This document shows, piece by piece, positions 38,869 through 48,952 of a stretch of 64,000 nucleotides of DNA. A program made the position numbers and the translations under genes. The notes beneath the pieces are model-generated. The model was not told the DNA's origin and searched no databases. It worked only from the letters and a program-made list of their open reading frames with translations. The stretch lies in the NCBI RefSeq assembly GCF_016597725.1, contig NZ_VCGY01000001.1:186001-250000 (forward strand). The letters are read 5' to 3'. Each line of letters begins with the position of its first letter. Positions within the stretch are counted from its first letter, which is position 1. The DNA comes from Marinobacter sp. 1-4A. GTDB lineage: Bacteria > Pseudomonadota > Gammaproteobacteria > Pseudomonadales > Oleiphilaceae.

Positions 38869-40563
38869 TCAGGCACTAATTGCGCTTTCCTCAGCACTCG
38901 TCTTTACTTCAGCTCCACCAACCGCTTGAGCAACCGCTGAAAATAGCGCCTGTAACGTTGCAGACGTTGTATCCTCAGCCAGCGCAGCCGCACTGCAGTG
39001 TTTACCCCCAGCGGTCAGGCGTATACAAGCAAGCGCGTTGGCACGGGTGCCCTCGCCCAATGCGAACTCATCGTAGGCTTCTACTGCAATTTTATAACCG
39101 AAGCGTTGTTCCAACGCTGCGGAAACCGCCTCAACCGCTCCAAGGCCTCGACCTTCAAGACGCGCTGGTGCGGATTCGCTACCAAAGGTTACTTCAGCAT
39201 GCACGCCCTGCTCGTCTCTATGCAGGTCGTAGCCCCGCAACGCCCAATTATCGTGAACCTTTAGGTAGCGCTGTTCAAACAGGTTATGAATGGCCATGGA
39301 ATCAATTTCGCCGCCATTGGTTTCTGCAGCACTCTGAACCACCTTGCTGAACTCGATCTGCAACCAACGCGGCAGGCTAATGTTGTAGTCCCGCTCAAGA
39401 ACATAGGCTACGCCGCCCTTACCCGACTGGCTGTTGATACGAACAACTTCTTCGTAGCGGCGGCCCAAATCGAACGGATCGATTGGCAGGTAGGCAACAT
39501 TCCATACATCCCCCTCTTTCCTGCGTGCAAGGCACTTGCGTATAGCGTCTTGATGGCTGCCGGAGAATGCAGTGAACACCAACTCGCCAGCGTATGGGTG
39601 GCGCGGATGGGTGGAAATTTCTGTACAGGCTTCAACCACCTCCGTGATCTCCGCCATGCCTGACAAATCCAACGCCGGATCAATACCCTGCGAGTAAAGG
39701 TTCATGGCCATGGTCACCAAGTCCATATTACCGGTGCGCTCACCATTACCCATCAAAGTACCTTCCACACGATCTGCACCCGCCATAACTGCCAACTCTG
39801 CCGCAGCTACACCACAGCCCCGATCGTTGTGGGTGTGAACGCTAATGCTGATATGCTCACGGTGGCGGATGTTGTCGCACACCCACTCAATCTGATCTGC
39901 GAATACGTTTGGGGTAGACATCTCTACGGTGGCAGGCAAATTAATGATCACCGGCTGACCCTGATCCGGGCGCCACACCTCGGATACTGCATCAATAACA
40001 TCCACAGCAAAATCCAGTTCGGTGCCGGTGAAGCTCTCGGGAGAGTACTGGAACGTCCACTCGGTTTCTGGGTGCTGGGCTGCGAGATCTTTCACCACTT
40101 GCGCGCCGTTCACTGCAATGTTGCGAATACCCGCACGATCCAGACCGAACACCTGCTCACGCTGCACCGTTGAGGTAGAGTTGTATACATGCACAATGGC
40201 ACGCCTAGCGCCCTTAAGGGCCTCGTAGGTGCGCTCAATCAACTCAGGGCGAGCTTGAGTGAGCACTTGGATTTTTACATCCTCAGGAATACGGTTTTCT
40301 TCAATCAGCTTACGGCAAAAATCAAAATCGGGCTGACTCGCAGCCGGAAAGCCTATTTCGATTTCTTTAAACCCAAGCTTAACTAATAGATCAAACATGC
40401 GCTGTTTCTGAGCGACATTCATAGGCTTTACGAGAGCCTGATTACCATCGCGAAGATCAACCGCGCACCAAGCAGGTGCCTTTTCGATAACCTGGTCGGG
40501 CCAACGACGATCGGTTTTAGCGATCGGCCGGAAGGCAACGTATTTGCGATGATCAAAAGCCAT
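38869..40563 (-). CDS. leuA: 2-isopropylmalate synthase (long form)
   Basis: This enzyme condenses 2-ketoisovalerate with acetyl-CoA in leucine synthesis. From the ATG at 40563 it has 564 residues; a GGAG lies about ten bases upstream, and a TTG at 40602 is less likely. The TIM barrel starts with DLRDGNQAL (metal-binding Asp) and includes HTHNDRGCGVA with metal-binding His residues. A C-terminal regulatory domain (about 430-560) mediates leucine feedback. It is divergent from an Lrp/AsnC regulator. Confidence 0.96.
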   Translation of the reverse strand: MAFDHRKYVAFRPIAKTDRRWPDQVIEKAPAWCAVDLRDGNQALVKPMNVAQKQRMFDLLVKLGFKEIEIGFPAASQPDFDFCRKLIEENRIPEDVKIQVLTQARPELIERTYEALKGARRAIVHVYNSTSTVQREQVFGLDRAGIRNIAVNGAQVVKDLAAQHPETEWTFQYSPESFTGTELDFAVDVIDAVSEVWRPDQGQPVIINLPATVEMSTPNVFADQIEWVCDNIRHREHISISVHTHNDRGCGVAAAELAVMAGADRVEGTLMGNGERTGNMDLVTMAMNLYSQGIDPALDLSGMAEITEVVEACTEISTHPRHPYAGELVFTAFSGSHQDAIRKCLARRKEGDVWNVAYLPIDPFDLGRRYEEVVRINSQSGKGGVAYVLERDYNISLPRWLQIEFSKVVQSAAETNGGEIDSMAIHNLFEQRYLKVHDNWALRGYDLHRDEQGVHAEVTFGSESAPARLEGRGLGAVEAVSAALEQRFGYKIAVEAYDEFALGEGTRANALACIRLTAGGKHCSAAALAEDTTSATLQALFSAVAQAVGGAEVKTSAEESAISA

Positions 40564-40643
40564 GTTTGTCGTGCTCCGTCGTAATTTTAGGATGTCTAAC
40601 AAGAGTGAACAGTTTAACGCTTCCAGTGCGATAGGTGATTGCG

Positions 40644-40667
40644 AAATTACACCCGAAAGCGTAATTT
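40644..40667. promoter_or_regulatory. Inverted repeat in the leuA/Lrp divergent gap, candidate operator
   Basis: AAATTAC (40644-40650) and GTAATTT (40661-40667) form a perfect 7-bp inverted repeat with a 10-base spacer. It lies in the 146-base region between leuA and the divergent Lrp/AsnC gene. AT-rich dyads of this kind suit Lrp-family binding, but no consensus is proven here. Confidence 0.35.
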
Positions 40668-40709
40668 ATTAGTTATATATACCTCCAAAAAGACATCACT
40701 GGCAATTTT

Positions 40710-41207
40710 ATGCTTCAAAATAAAGAAACACTCGTACAAATTGACAAAATAGACCGTCGCATTCTGGCCCAAATACAAAAAGACGCCTCGCTAACCAACC
40801 AACAGCTTGCCGAAAAAGTGGGGCTATCCCCCTCCCCATGCCTGAGACGGGTACGTGCGCTTGAAGAAGCAGGCATTATTGTGCGCACCGTAACCGTGCT
40901 TGATCACAAAAAGCTCGGCCTCTCGCTGACAGCGATTATTCTAATTGGAATGGATAGGCACACCCCCGAGCGCTTTGCGGCATTTGAGGAACAGGTAAGC
41001 GAATATCCGGAGATTCTGGAATGCTATTTGGTGACCGGCCATGATGCGGATTACATGCTGAAGGTAGTAGTGCCGGATATGGACCACTACCATCACTTTC
41101 TACTCAATCGCATCACCCGAATACAGGGGGTTAGCGGGGTTCACTCAAGCTTTGTTCTTAAACGCGTTATCGATAGCACGGCCCTACCTTTAGGGTATTT
41201 ATCCTGA
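40710..41207 (+). CDS. Lrp/AsnC family transcriptional regulator
   Basis: A 165-residue regulator. An N-terminal winged helix (about 12-60) contains IDRRILAQIQKDASLTNQQLAEKVGLSPSPCLRRV-type helix-turn-helix residues in two short helices, and a C-terminal RAM domain (about 75-155) contains ILECYLVTGHDADYMLKV, the amino-acid sensing region. It is divergent from leuA with a short dyad between, so it may regulate leuA or itself. Ligand and targets are unknown. Confidence 0.9.
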   Translation: MLQNKETLVQIDKIDRRILAQIQKDASLTNQQLAEKVGLSPSPCLRRVRALEEAGIIVRTVTVLDHKKLGLSLTAIILIGMDRHTPERFAAFEEQVSEYPEILECYLVTGHDADYMLKVVVPDMDHYHHFLLNRITRIQGVSGVHSSFVLKRVIDSTALPLGYLS

Positions 41208-41327
41208 TGCTGCGTCTGCTTAGCGGATAACAGCGCTCACGATCTGTACCTTGTGCGGCAGGCTCCGTACAATAAACGCCACTTTACAAAATACCCCTCT
41301 TCGAAACATCACTGAACGGAAACCACA

Positions 41328-43070
41328 ATGCGAGCAAGCCGTTATCTGATTGCAACCCAGAAAGAGACGCCTTCTGACGCGGAGATTATCAGCCACCAGC
41401 TGATGCTGCGTGCAGGCATGATCCGCAAACTGGCAGCAGGCCTTTACACTTGGCTTCCCCTGGGCCTTAGAACCCTGCGCAAGGTTGAGCGGATTGTTCG
41501 TGAAGAAATGGACAAAAGCGGCGCACAGGAAGTTCTCATGCCTGCGGTTCAGCCTGCAGAACTGTGGCAGGAGTCCGGTCGTTGGGAGCAATACGGCGGC
41601 GAATTGCTGCGAATGAACGACCGCCACGGCCGTGATTTTTGCTTTGGCCCTACTCACGAAGAAGTCATTACCGATCTTATCCGCAATGAGCTGAACAGCT
41701 ACAAGGAACTGCCGGCGAACTTCTACCAAATCCAAACCAAGTTCCGCGATGAGCGCCGCCCCCGTTTTGGGGTGATGCGTGCCCGGGAATTCATCATGAA
41801 AGATGCTTACTCCTTCCATGTGAATGCCGAATCACTGGATGAAACCTATCAGGTTATGCATCGCACTTACTGCGCTATCTTTGACCGCCTGGGGCTCGAC
41901 TACCGCCCGGTACAGGCCGATTCAGGTGCCATTGGTGGCAGCGCATCCCACGAGTTCCACGTACTCGCTTCCTCCGGGGAAGACGACATAGTATTCAGCA
42001 CGCAGAGCGATTACGCCGCCAACATTGAAAAAGCCGAAGCCGTTGCTCCAAGTGGCGAACGCGCCCTACCGGCTGAAGAGTTGAAAGAAATTGCAACGCC
42101 GGACCAGCGCACCATTGAGGCAATCTCCGAATTCCTGAATATTGACGCCACCCGCACGGTTAAAACCCTGCTGGTTAAAGCAGAAGCGAAAGAAGAGGAA
42201 GAAAAAAGCAATGCTGGTCTAGTCGCTTTGATCCTGCGTGGCGACCACTCTCTAAACGAGATTAAAGCAGAAAATCTGGACGGCGTGGCAGACCCTCTCA
42301 CCATGGCGGCCGACGAAGAAATCGAATCTGCCGTAGGTTGCAAAGCCGGTTCCATTGGCCCGGTGAATCTGAACCTGCCGGTTATTGTAGATCGCAGCGC
42401 AGCCCATCTTGCTGATTTTGTCTGCGGCGCTAACAAGGAAGGCTATCACCTGACCGGCGTGAACTGGGAGCGGGATCTGCCTCTTGGGCGCGTTGAAGAT
42501 ATTCGCAATGTCGTTGAGGGCGACCCCAGCCCGGATGGTAAGGGAACACTGGAGATACGCAGAGGCATTGAAGTTGGCCATATCTTCAAGCTGGGCAACA
42601 AGTACAGCACCGCCATGAATGCCACAGTACTCGATGAGAACGGTAAAACCGTCATCATGGACATGGGCTGTTACGGAATTGGTGTATCCCGCATCGTTGC
42701 GGCCTCAATTGAGCAGAACCACGATGACAAAGGCATAATCTGGCCGGACGCCATCGCCCCCTTCCAAGTGGCTATTGTTACGCTGAACGCCCACAAAACG
42801 CCCGTAGTGGCTGAAGCCGGTGAGAAGCTCTATGAGCAATTAAAGCAGGCTGGCTATGATGTGCTGCTGGACGACCGTAAAGAACGTCCCGGCGTAAAGT
42901 TTGCCGATATGGAACTGATCGGAATCCCCCACCGCTTTGTCATTTCGGATCGCGGGCTTGCCGCGGGCACTTTGGAGTACAAGGGGCGCAGGGACGAAGA
43001 TAAGCAGGACATTGCCATTGAGGAAGCCCTGCCATTTCTAATCAAAGCATCGCCTCGCAAAGGCTTGTAA
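41328..43070 (+). CDS. proS: Proline-tRNA ligase (prokaryote-type with editing domain)
   Basis: A 580-residue class II synthetase. The catalytic core includes [13 protein letters not shown] and [25 protein letters not shown] (given here in two adjacent motifs 2 segments). The INS editing domain that removes Ala-tRNA-Pro covers about 225-405. The C-terminal anticodon domain contains [24 protein letters not shown] residues. The ATG follows a 120-base gap after the Lrp gene. A hairpin lies downstream. Confidence 0.97.
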   Translation: MRASRYLIATQKETPSDAEIISHQLMLRAGMIRKLAAGLYTWLPLGLRTLRKVERIVREEMDKSGAQEVLMPAVQPAELWQESGRWEQYGGELLRMNDRHGRDFCFGPTHEEVITDLIRNELNSYKELPANFYQIQTKFRDERRPRFGVMRAREFIMKDAYSFHVNAESLDETYQVMHRTYCAIFDRLGLDYRPVQADSGAIGGSASHEFHVLASSGEDDIVFSTQSDYAANIEKAEAVAPSGERALPAEELKEIATPDQRTIEAISEFLNIDATRTVKTLLVKAEAKEEEEKSNAGLVALILRGDHSLNEIKAENLDGVADPLTMAADEEIESAVGCKAGSIGPVNLNLPVIVDRSAAHLADFVCGANKEGYHLTGVNWERDLPLGRVEDIRNVVEGDPSPDGKGTLEIRRGIEVGHIFKLGNKYSTAMNATVLDENGKTVIMDMGCYGIGVSRIVAASIEQNHDDKGIIWPDAIAPFQVAIVTLNAHKTPVVAEAGEKLYEQLKQAGYDVLLDDRKERPGVKFADMELIGIPHRFVISDRGLAAGTLEYKGRRDEDKQDIAIEEALPFLIKASPRKGL

Positions 43071-43092
43071 AAAAGCGCCCTTAGAAGACTCG

Positions 43093-43122
43093 GATTCAAG
43101 GCCTGTAGCAAGGCCTTGAATC
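43093..43122. terminator. Hairpin between convergent proS and murB
   Basis: A perfect 11-bp stem (GATTCAAGGCC at 43093-43103, GGCCTTGAATC at 43112-43122) with an 8-base loop lies between the two convergent stops. There is only a weak T-rich tail, so it is probably a terminator but not a textbook one. Confidence 0.6.
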
Positions 43123-43156
43123 GCCGGGTTGGTTTTCAAAACCTCATTGGCGGCAT

Positions 43157-44185
43157 TCACCCCCCCACAACCCCCGGCTCCATCTCCAAAGTAACACCGA
43201 AACCTTCCTGTACCGACTTGCGGATTTGCGCCGCAAGCTCTAGCACATCACGTCCTGTTCCACCTGAGTGGTTAATCAGCACAAGGGCCTGACGGTTATG
43301 AACCCCTACCCGGGCATTTCGGTACCCTTTCCACCCACTCTGGTCAATCAACCAAGCGGCTGCCAGTTTGACGGTATTGCTCTGTGGGTAGCCAACAACG
43401 TCTGGGTACCTCGCCTGAAGCTCATTAAACTGCTCAACGGGTACAACCGGGTTTTTGAAAAAGCTGCCTACGTTTGGAATTATCTCGGGGTCCGGCAACT
43501 TTCGCCTGCGAATTGCCATCACCGCTTCGGCCACTGTCAGAGCTTCCAAATCCTGAGTTTTCGTCTCCCCCAAGTAGTCCTCAAGATCCCTATAGCCTAG
43601 TTGCAAGGGCTTTGTGCGCGACAGTCTAAGGCGGATCTCAGTGATGATGTAGCGGCCGGGAGAGCGCTTGAACAGGCTATCTCGGTAGGCAAAACCGCAC
43701 TCCGAGTTATCAAGGCACACCAGCTGATTGGAGTCGCGATCCAAGGCTGTAACAGAAATCAAGGTATCGCAAAGTTCAACGCCGTAAGCGCCTATATTTT
43801 GAACCGGTGCTGCACCTGCTGTACCAGGGATAAGTGCAAGGTTTTCAATACCCCGGTACCCCGCCCCAGCGGCGTAGAGTACGGCCTCGTGCCAGTTTTC
43901 ACCGGCACCCAAAACCAGTGTGGCACCTGTGTCGTCAACCTGCTCCCAATAACGCGCAGCGATTTGCATGCGAATCACAAGGCCGTGAAAGTCACCGGCA
44001 AAAACCAGATTGCTGCCACTACCAAGCACCAGTGTTTTTTGCCCTTTTTCCTGCGCCCATGCCAGCGCAAGGCGTAGCTCATTCAGGCTAGCGACATCCA
44101 TGTAGTGTTTGGCCGTTGCGGACACGCAAAGAGTATTGAGCTTTTTAAGCTGAACATTCTCGTGAGGTTCCGCCTGCTGGCTCAC
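43157..44185 (-). CDS. murB: UDP-N-acetylenolpyruvoylglucosamine reductase (type I)
   Basis: A 342-residue FAD enzyme that reduces UDP-GlcNAc-enolpyruvate to UDP-MurNAc in peptidoglycan synthesis. FAD-binding LVLGSGSNLVF and ALIPGTAGAAPVQNIGAYG are visible. The proton-donor serine is in IPNVGSFFKNP, and Tyr of the type I loop is present. Length fits the E. coli form. The GTG start overlaps the phosphatase stop by 4 bases; this is the last gene of the envelope cluster. Confidence 0.96.
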   Translation of the reverse strand: MSQQAEPHENVQLKKLNTLCVSATAKHYMDVASLNELRLALAWAQEKGQKTLVLGSGSNLVFAGDFHGLVIRMQIAARYWEQVDDTGATLVLGAGENWHEAVLYAAGAGYRGIENLALIPGTAGAAPVQNIGAYGVELCDTLISVTALDRDSNQLVCLDNSECGFAYRDSLFKRSPGRYIITEIRLRLSRTKPLQLGYRDLEDYLGETKTQDLEALTVAEAVMAIRRRKLPDPEIIPNVGSFFKNPVVPVEQFNELQARYPDVVGYPQSNTVKLAAAWLIDQSGWKGYRNARVGVHNRQALVLINHSGGTGRDVLELAAQIRKSVQEGFGVTLEMEPGVVGG

Positions 44186-44661
44186 GCCATACTCTCCTGA
44201 ATTTTCCTAAGCAGGCCAACGCTGGCGTCTTCAATCAGATCGAGCACATGCTCGAAACCATCTTCACCGCCGTAATAGGGGTCGGGAACTTCTGCGAGCT
44301 CAGTGCTGCCGTATTCTAGAAAAAGCGTGGGCCTAGTGCCGCCATTTTGGTGCCATATGTCTTTTACGTCGGCAAGATTCTGGCGATCCATAACCACCAC
44401 GTAATCAAAGGTGTCCAGATCTTTCTCGGTAAACTGCCTCGCCTTCAGCGTGCTTATATCGATGTCGCGCTTGCCAGCAGCTTCAACTGACCGGGAATCC
44501 GGCCCCTTTCCTATGTGCCAGTTACTGGTTCCACAGGAATCAATGTGTATTTGCTCCTGCAACCCAGCCTGCTCCACCAGCTTGCGGAACACACCTTCTG
44601 CGGTTGGTGATCGACAAATGTTGCCAAGACACACAAAAAGCACACTGGCGTGTTTACTCAT
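44182..44661 (-). CDS. Low-molecular-weight protein tyrosine phosphatase
   Basis: A 159-residue phosphatase. The CX5R active site is Cys11 to Arg17 (CLGNICR), and the general-acid aspartate lies in VPDPYYGG (about 125-132). Bacterial members regulate tyrosine kinases of polysaccharide export; no such kinase is in the window. It overlaps kdsB and murB by 4 bases on each side, indicating translational coupling, and holds the same place in Pseudomonas. Confidence 0.93.
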   Translation of the reverse strand: MSKHASVLFVCLGNICRSPTAEGVFRKLVEQAGLQEQIHIDSCGTSNWHIGKGPDSRSVEAAGKRDIDISTLKARQFTEKDLDTFDYVVVMDRQNLADVKDIWHQNGGTRPTLFLEYGSTELAEVPDPYYGGEDGFEHVLDLIEDASVGLLRKIQESMA

Positions 44662-45473
44662 ACCCGATTTACTCCCCTTTCAATGTATTTGGCCATCCAT
44701 CCTCTCACCCGCTGCAAGTCCGCTTCGGTATCAACTCCAGCCGGAGGCGTTCCGGAGGCAACCTCAACGTGAATTCGTGCGCCGTTGTACAGCGCCCGCA
44801 ACTGCTCCAACGACTCCGCCAGTTCTGTAGGCGCCGGGGGCCAGCTGACAAACCGACTGAGTACGCTGGCGCGATAGCCATAGATGCCGATGTGGCGAAA
44901 ATATCCGGTGCCATCTCGTAATGCCGCACTGGCATTCGGTGCCGAAAGGTTGTCTTTACCGATGCTGTTCCAGTAATCGCGGGCCCAAGGTATGGGCGCG
45001 CGGCTAAAATAATGTGCCATGCCCTGTGAGTCGAAAACGACCTTTACCACGTTGGGATTAAAGATTTGCTCCATATCGTGGAGGCGTTCGCAAAGTGTCG
45101 AAATCGCTGCATCGGGATAGCGTTCGAGGTTGTCAGCTACCTGGTCTATCAACTCGGGCGGAATCAGCGGTTCATCTCCCTGCACATTCACCACGCGATG
45201 ATCGGCATCAAGCCCCAACTTACGCACCACCTCTTCAAGACGGTCTGTCCCACTCACATGATTGGGCGATGTCATGACCACTTCGGCACCAAAGGCTTCA
45301 CAGGCATCGTGAATACGAGAGTCATCCGTGGCAACAACAACACGACTGGCTTGGCTTTCAGAGGCGCGTTCGCAAACGTGCTGAATCATTGGCTTGCCGC
45401 AGATATCCAGCAATGGTTTTCCGGGCAAGCGGGTGGACGCATAACGGGCCGGTATCACAACCGTAAAAGACAT
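44658..45473 (-). CDS. kdsB: 3-deoxy-manno-octulosonate cytidylyltransferase (CMP-Kdo synthetase)
   Basis: A 271-residue enzyme that activates Kdo with CTP for lipopolysaccharide inner core. The nucleotide motif is [14 protein letters not shown] (8-21), with VQGDEPLIP and the IGIYGYR segment conserved. It lies between ycaR and the phosphatase gene in the lpxK-kdsB-murB cluster. Confidence 0.96.
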   Translation of the reverse strand: MSFTVVIPARYASTRLPGKPLLDICGKPMIQHVCERASESQASRVVVATDDSRIHDACEAFGAEVVMTSPNHVSGTDRLEEVVRKLGLDADHRVVNVQGDEPLIPPELIDQVADNLERYPDAAISTLCERLHDMEQIFNPNVVKVVFDSQGMAHYFSRAPIPWARDYWNSIGKDNLSAPNASAALRDGTGYFRHIGIYGYRASVLSRFVSWPPAPTELAESLEQLRALYNGARIHVEVASGTPPAGVDTEADLQRVRGWMAKYIERGVNRV

Positions 45474-45500
45474 GGGGCTTCGATCCTGCAGAGAGCTTGC

Positions 45501-45689
45501 TCAGTTTTTGTGAAGACGTTCGTCGGTGGAGAGTGTACGGGCTTCGGTCGCGAGCATAACCGGAATACCTTCACGAATGGGAAAGGCCATGGCGTCCTGA
45601 TAGCAAGTCAGTTCCGTTTTCGCTTCATTCAATTTCAACTCACCCTTGCAAACAGGGCAAGCAAGCAAAGCCACGAGTTTTTTGTCCAT
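45501..45689 (-). CDS. ycaR: Trm112-family protein (YcaR)
   Basis: A 62-residue small protein with zinc-ribbon-like cysteines: ACPVCKG at 10-16 and [19 protein letters not shown] from about 33. It is the usual small gene between lpxK and kdsB. In eukaryotes Trm112 activates methyltransferases; the bacterial role is not settled. Confidence 0.92.
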   Translation of the reverse strand: MDKKLVALLACPVCKGELKLNEAKTELTCYQDAMAFPIREGIPVMLATEARTLSTDERLHKN

Positions 45690-45708
45690 AATGCAATCTC
45701 ACTAACGG

Positions 45709-46746
45709 TTAAGAATCAGGCTCTTCGAAGCTAGCCCGCAGTTTTTCAAGAACAGCTTCTGAAAATGCCTCTGGCAAGGACGCTTCAACATGGAGCACCC
45801 AGGCATTATCCGGTGCAAAACTGCTGCATTTAACGCCGTCTTTAGCGGTCATAACGAGCATGTGACCGGACTCGGAACCGAGATCTTCCGGGCGAAACCG
45901 GTGATGATCGGGAAAAGGCACAGCAATTAATTTCGCGCCCAGCCCTTTGAGCGTATCGAAAAAGCGGGTCGGATTACCTATACCGGCTATCGCGCGAATT
46001 TTCTGACCTTGAAGGCTCTCGGGGGCTCGAACCTCACCGGTTTTGAGGTTAACCAAACGTGTTGGCTTGAGGCTCATGGCGTACATTTGCCGGTGCCGGA
46101 TGCCCGATAGTGCTTCCGGTGGCACCCTGCCTTCATCATCCGTTTCCGTGGCACCGTTCACAACAACGAAATCGACGGTATCAAGCCTGCTAACCGGCTC
46201 TCGCAGAGGCCCCACTGGAATTAAAGCACCATTGCCGATACCGCGACTGCCATCAAACACCGAAAGCTCGATATCCCGAGTCAATCTGTAGTGCTGAAGC
46301 CCATCGTCGCTGATTAGAACATCGCCTAACGCATTATCAAGCGCAAATGCGGCTGCCCTGCGTCTATCCGGGTCAACAATCACGGGTACGCGCGTTGCCT
46401 GCGCCAACATAACCGGCTCATCACCGGCAAGGGATGGCAATGTATCTTCCGTCACCAGCAGGGGATAATCAGAAGCCTTGCCACCATAGCCGCGACTCAG
46501 TACCACAGGGCGCCAGCCTTCAGCCTTCATGGCGCTGACAAGCCAAGCAGTTAGCGGAGATTTTCCGGTGCCTCCTGCGGTAATGTTGCCCACAACTACG
46601 ACCGGAACACCCAGCTTCTTGGTTTGGGCTTCCATTGCCTTGCGTCGTCGCGCTTCAGCGATGGTGTGGTACAGCCATGAAAGCGGCGTCAACAAAAGCA
46701 AGGGCCGACCCTTGCCATACCAGAGGCGATCCACCAAGGAGGTCAT
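45709..46746 (-). CDS. lpxK: Tetraacyldisaccharide 4'-kinase
   Basis: A 345-residue inner-membrane-associated P-loop kinase that phosphorylates the lipid A disaccharide. An N-terminal hydrophobic segment (LLLLTPLSWLY) is followed by the Walker A GNITAGGTGKSP (about 53-64) and SDDGLQHYRL near 140. Its start overlaps the msbA stop by 4 bases. Confidence 0.96.
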   Translation of the reverse strand: MTSLVDRLWYGKGRPLLLLTPLSWLYHTIAEARRRKAMEAQTKKLGVPVVVVGNITAGGTGKSPLTAWLVSAMKAEGWRPVVLSRGYGGKASDYPLLVTEDTLPSLAGDEPVMLAQATRVPVIVDPDRRRAAAFALDNALGDVLISDDGLQHYRLTRDIELSVFDGSRGIGNGALIPVGPLREPVSRLDTVDFVVVNGATETDDEGRVPPEALSGIRHRQMYAMSLKPTRLVNLKTGEVRAPESLQGQKIRAIAGIGNPTRFFDTLKGLGAKLIAVPFPDHHRFRPEDLGSESGHMLVMTAKDGVKCSSFAPDNAWVLHVEASLPEAFSEAVLEKLRASFEEPDS

Positions 46747-48521
46747 GAGTGCTCGCTGAACTGCATTTGATGTAGCTGGGCATAAGCACCATTGCTGGCA
46801 AGCAACTCGTTATGGGCTCCGGACTCCACTATGCGACCGTTGTCCATTACCAAAATCCTGTCGGCATTTTCAATAGTCGAAAGCCTATGGGCAATAACCA
46901 AGGTAGTGCGGCCTTGAATAACGGTTTCCAGAGCTTGTTGAATGTGCCGCTCAGATTCGGTATCCAAAGCGGAGGTGGCCTCATCCAAAATCAGTATGGG
47001 AGCATCTTTCAACAGCGCTCTGGCAATAGCCAGTCTTTGCCGCTGACCACCTGAGAGCATAACGCCGTTGTCACCAATCATGGTGTCCAGCCCCTCGGGC
47101 ATGCGGTCGATAAACTCCAGTGCATGGGCTTTCGCCGCCGCTTCACGTATTTCTTCCCGGCTGCAATCTCTCAGTGCGCCGTATGCAATATTGGCTGCTA
47201 TCGAGTCGTTAAACAGCACAACGTTCTGGGTAACCAGAGCAATTTGAGCTCTAAGTGCTTTCAGAGAAAAGTCTTTGAGGGAGTGTCCGTCAATACGAAT
47301 ATCGCCACCAGTATATTCGTAGAATCTGGGCAACAAGCTCACCATGGTTGATTTTCCGCTTCCCGAACGCCCTACCAATGCAACGCTCTGACCTGCCGGA
47401 ATATCAACGGATATGCCCTCCAACACGTTATCGAGCTGATCCCGGTAACGAAACGACACTTCATCAAATTCAATGTTGCCTTCAACACGCTCGGGCGCGA
47501 AGGTACCGAGATCTTGTTCGGGGGCTTCGTCAATGGTTTCGAATACATCGTAAGCAGCAGCCACGCCCTTCTGGATCTGCGCATGAACCGAGGTAACCTG
47601 ACGAATGGGCTTGGCCATGGTGGTAGCTGCGGTAATAAACGCAACCAACTGGCCGGTTGTCATCTCACCCCGTATCTCCGGGGCTAGCATGGTCCAGACC
47701 AAGGCCGCGATCGCAACGGCTACCAGCGTCTGAATCACCGGTACGCTGATCGCTTGGGTAGAAGCCATTTTAAGGCTTTGTTTTAAGTTTCGATCGTTAA
47801 CCTTTTGAAAACGCTCTTTTTCATACCCTTCGCCACCAAACGTTCGCACCACCCGATAGCCGGTAATAGACTCGGAGGCCACGTGGGTTATATCACCCAT
47901 CGAGCCCTGAATACGCTGGCTTATCTTGCGAAACCGCTTGCTGGCGTATCCAACAACGGCTCCAATCAAAGGCCCGACAGCGAGAAAAATCAGGGTCAGT
48001 TTCCAGTTGGTGTACAGCATAAAACTGAGCAGACCCACGATTGTGAGGCCTTCCCTAAGGGTTATGGTTACGGCATTTGTGGTAGCTTCAGCGACCTGCT
48101 CTACGTTGAAGGTAAGCTTGGAAACCAACCTTCCCGCGGCATTGTCGTCAAAGTAACGGGACGGGAGCGTCATCAGCCGATTGAACACATCGGTACGAAG
48201 TGAGTTTATGACCTGTCGACCGACATAGCTGATGAAGTACTGACTTAGAAATGTTCCGACCCCACGAAACATGAACATACCAATGATTAGCGCAGTCAGC
48301 AGAATCCGATTTTGCTCGGTGGGGTTCTCAATAGCCGCTATGACGTATTCCATAGCGGCGGCCATGCCCGTAGAAGCTGCCGCGTAAATAATATTACCGA
48401 CAACCGCAAGCGAAAAGGCCAACCAGAAAGGTTTCACATACGCCAGCAGGCGTTTGTACGTCTCCCAACTTTCGCCTGGCTGGACCTTGTTCGGGCCTGT
48501 TGGCTGAACTGGCTGACTCAC
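46743..48521 (-). CDS. msbA: Lipid A export ABC transporter MsbA
   Basis: A 592-residue half-transporter that flips lipid A-core across the inner membrane. A six-helix domain (about 1-330) precedes the ATPase domain with Walker A GRSGSGKST, signature LSGGQRQR and Walker B ILILDEATS. It overlaps both exbD and lpxK by 4 bases, so flippase and lipid A kinase are translationally coupled. Confidence 0.95.
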   Translation of the reverse strand: MSQPVQPTGPNKVQPGESWETYKRLLAYVKPFWLAFSLAVVGNIIYAAASTGMAAAMEYVIAAIENPTEQNRILLTALIIGMFMFRGVGTFLSQYFISYVGRQVINSLRTDVFNRLMTLPSRYFDDNAAGRLVSKLTFNVEQVAEATTNAVTITLREGLTIVGLLSFMLYTNWKLTLIFLAVGPLIGAVVGYASKRFRKISQRIQGSMGDITHVASESITGYRVVRTFGGEGYEKERFQKVNDRNLKQSLKMASTQAISVPVIQTLVAVAIAALVWTMLAPEIRGEMTTGQLVAFITAATTMAKPIRQVTSVHAQIQKGVAAAYDVFETIDEAPEQDLGTFAPERVEGNIEFDEVSFRYRDQLDNVLEGISVDIPAGQSVALVGRSGSGKSTMVSLLPRFYEYTGGDIRIDGHSLKDFSLKALRAQIALVTQNVVLFNDSIAANIAYGALRDCSREEIREAAAKAHALEFIDRMPEGLDTMIGDNGVMLSGGQRQRLAIARALLKDAPILILDEATSALDTESERHIQQALETVIQGRTTLVIAHRLSTIENADRILVMDNGRIVESGAHNELLASNGAYAQLHQMQFSEHS

Positions 48522-48952
48522 TGGCTTTCAGTCTCACGTTCGGTAGTAATACTCAGCCGGGCAAAGCCCAAACGACCTGCAACGTCCATGGCTCTAACCA
48601 CGTACTCGTGGGGTGTGCGTGCATCCGCGGTGATAACGAATGGTAGGCTGTTGTCACCTTCGGCCAGCTCGCCCACACCCCTTTCGAGGGTCTCACGACG
48701 GTTATTAACCAGAGCCTTATCATTCAGGATGTACTGACCTTCAGCGTTGATAACAACGTCTATCTGTTTAACTTCGGAAGGCGCGGACGGTTCGCCGCTG
48801 GCCTCTGGAAGCTCCACCTGCAAGTGGCTTTCCCGCGTGAAGGTCGTCGAGACCATAAAGAAAATCAGCAGCAAAAACACCACATCAATCAGCGGCGTAA
48901 GATCTACTCCGACTTCCTGGCTTCTCTGGCGTGTGAACTTCACGGCGCTCAA
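48518..48952 (-). CDS. ExbD/TolR-type biopolymer transport protein
   Basis: A 144-residue protein with one helix (about 19-40) containing LTPLIDVVFLLLIFFMV, the proton-relay aspartate motif, then a periplasmic domain. It pairs with the adjacent ExbB-like gene. This second pair beside msbA is conserved in Pseudomonas-type clusters, distinct from TolQR. It may power a TonB-like protein not in the window; the 3.6 kb receptor needs such a system, but a link is not shown. Confidence 0.9.
   Translation of the reverse strand: MSAVKFTRQRSQEVGVDLTPLIDVVFLLLIFFMVSTTFTRESHLQVELPEASGEPSAPSEVKQIDVVINAEGQYILNDKALVNNRRETLERGVGELAEGDNSLPFVITADARTPHEYVVRAMDVAGRLGFARLSITTERETESQ

Noticed and set aside
41220..41819. 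199-residue open frame on the minus strand
   Set aside because: Antisense to proS and its leader; no family pattern.
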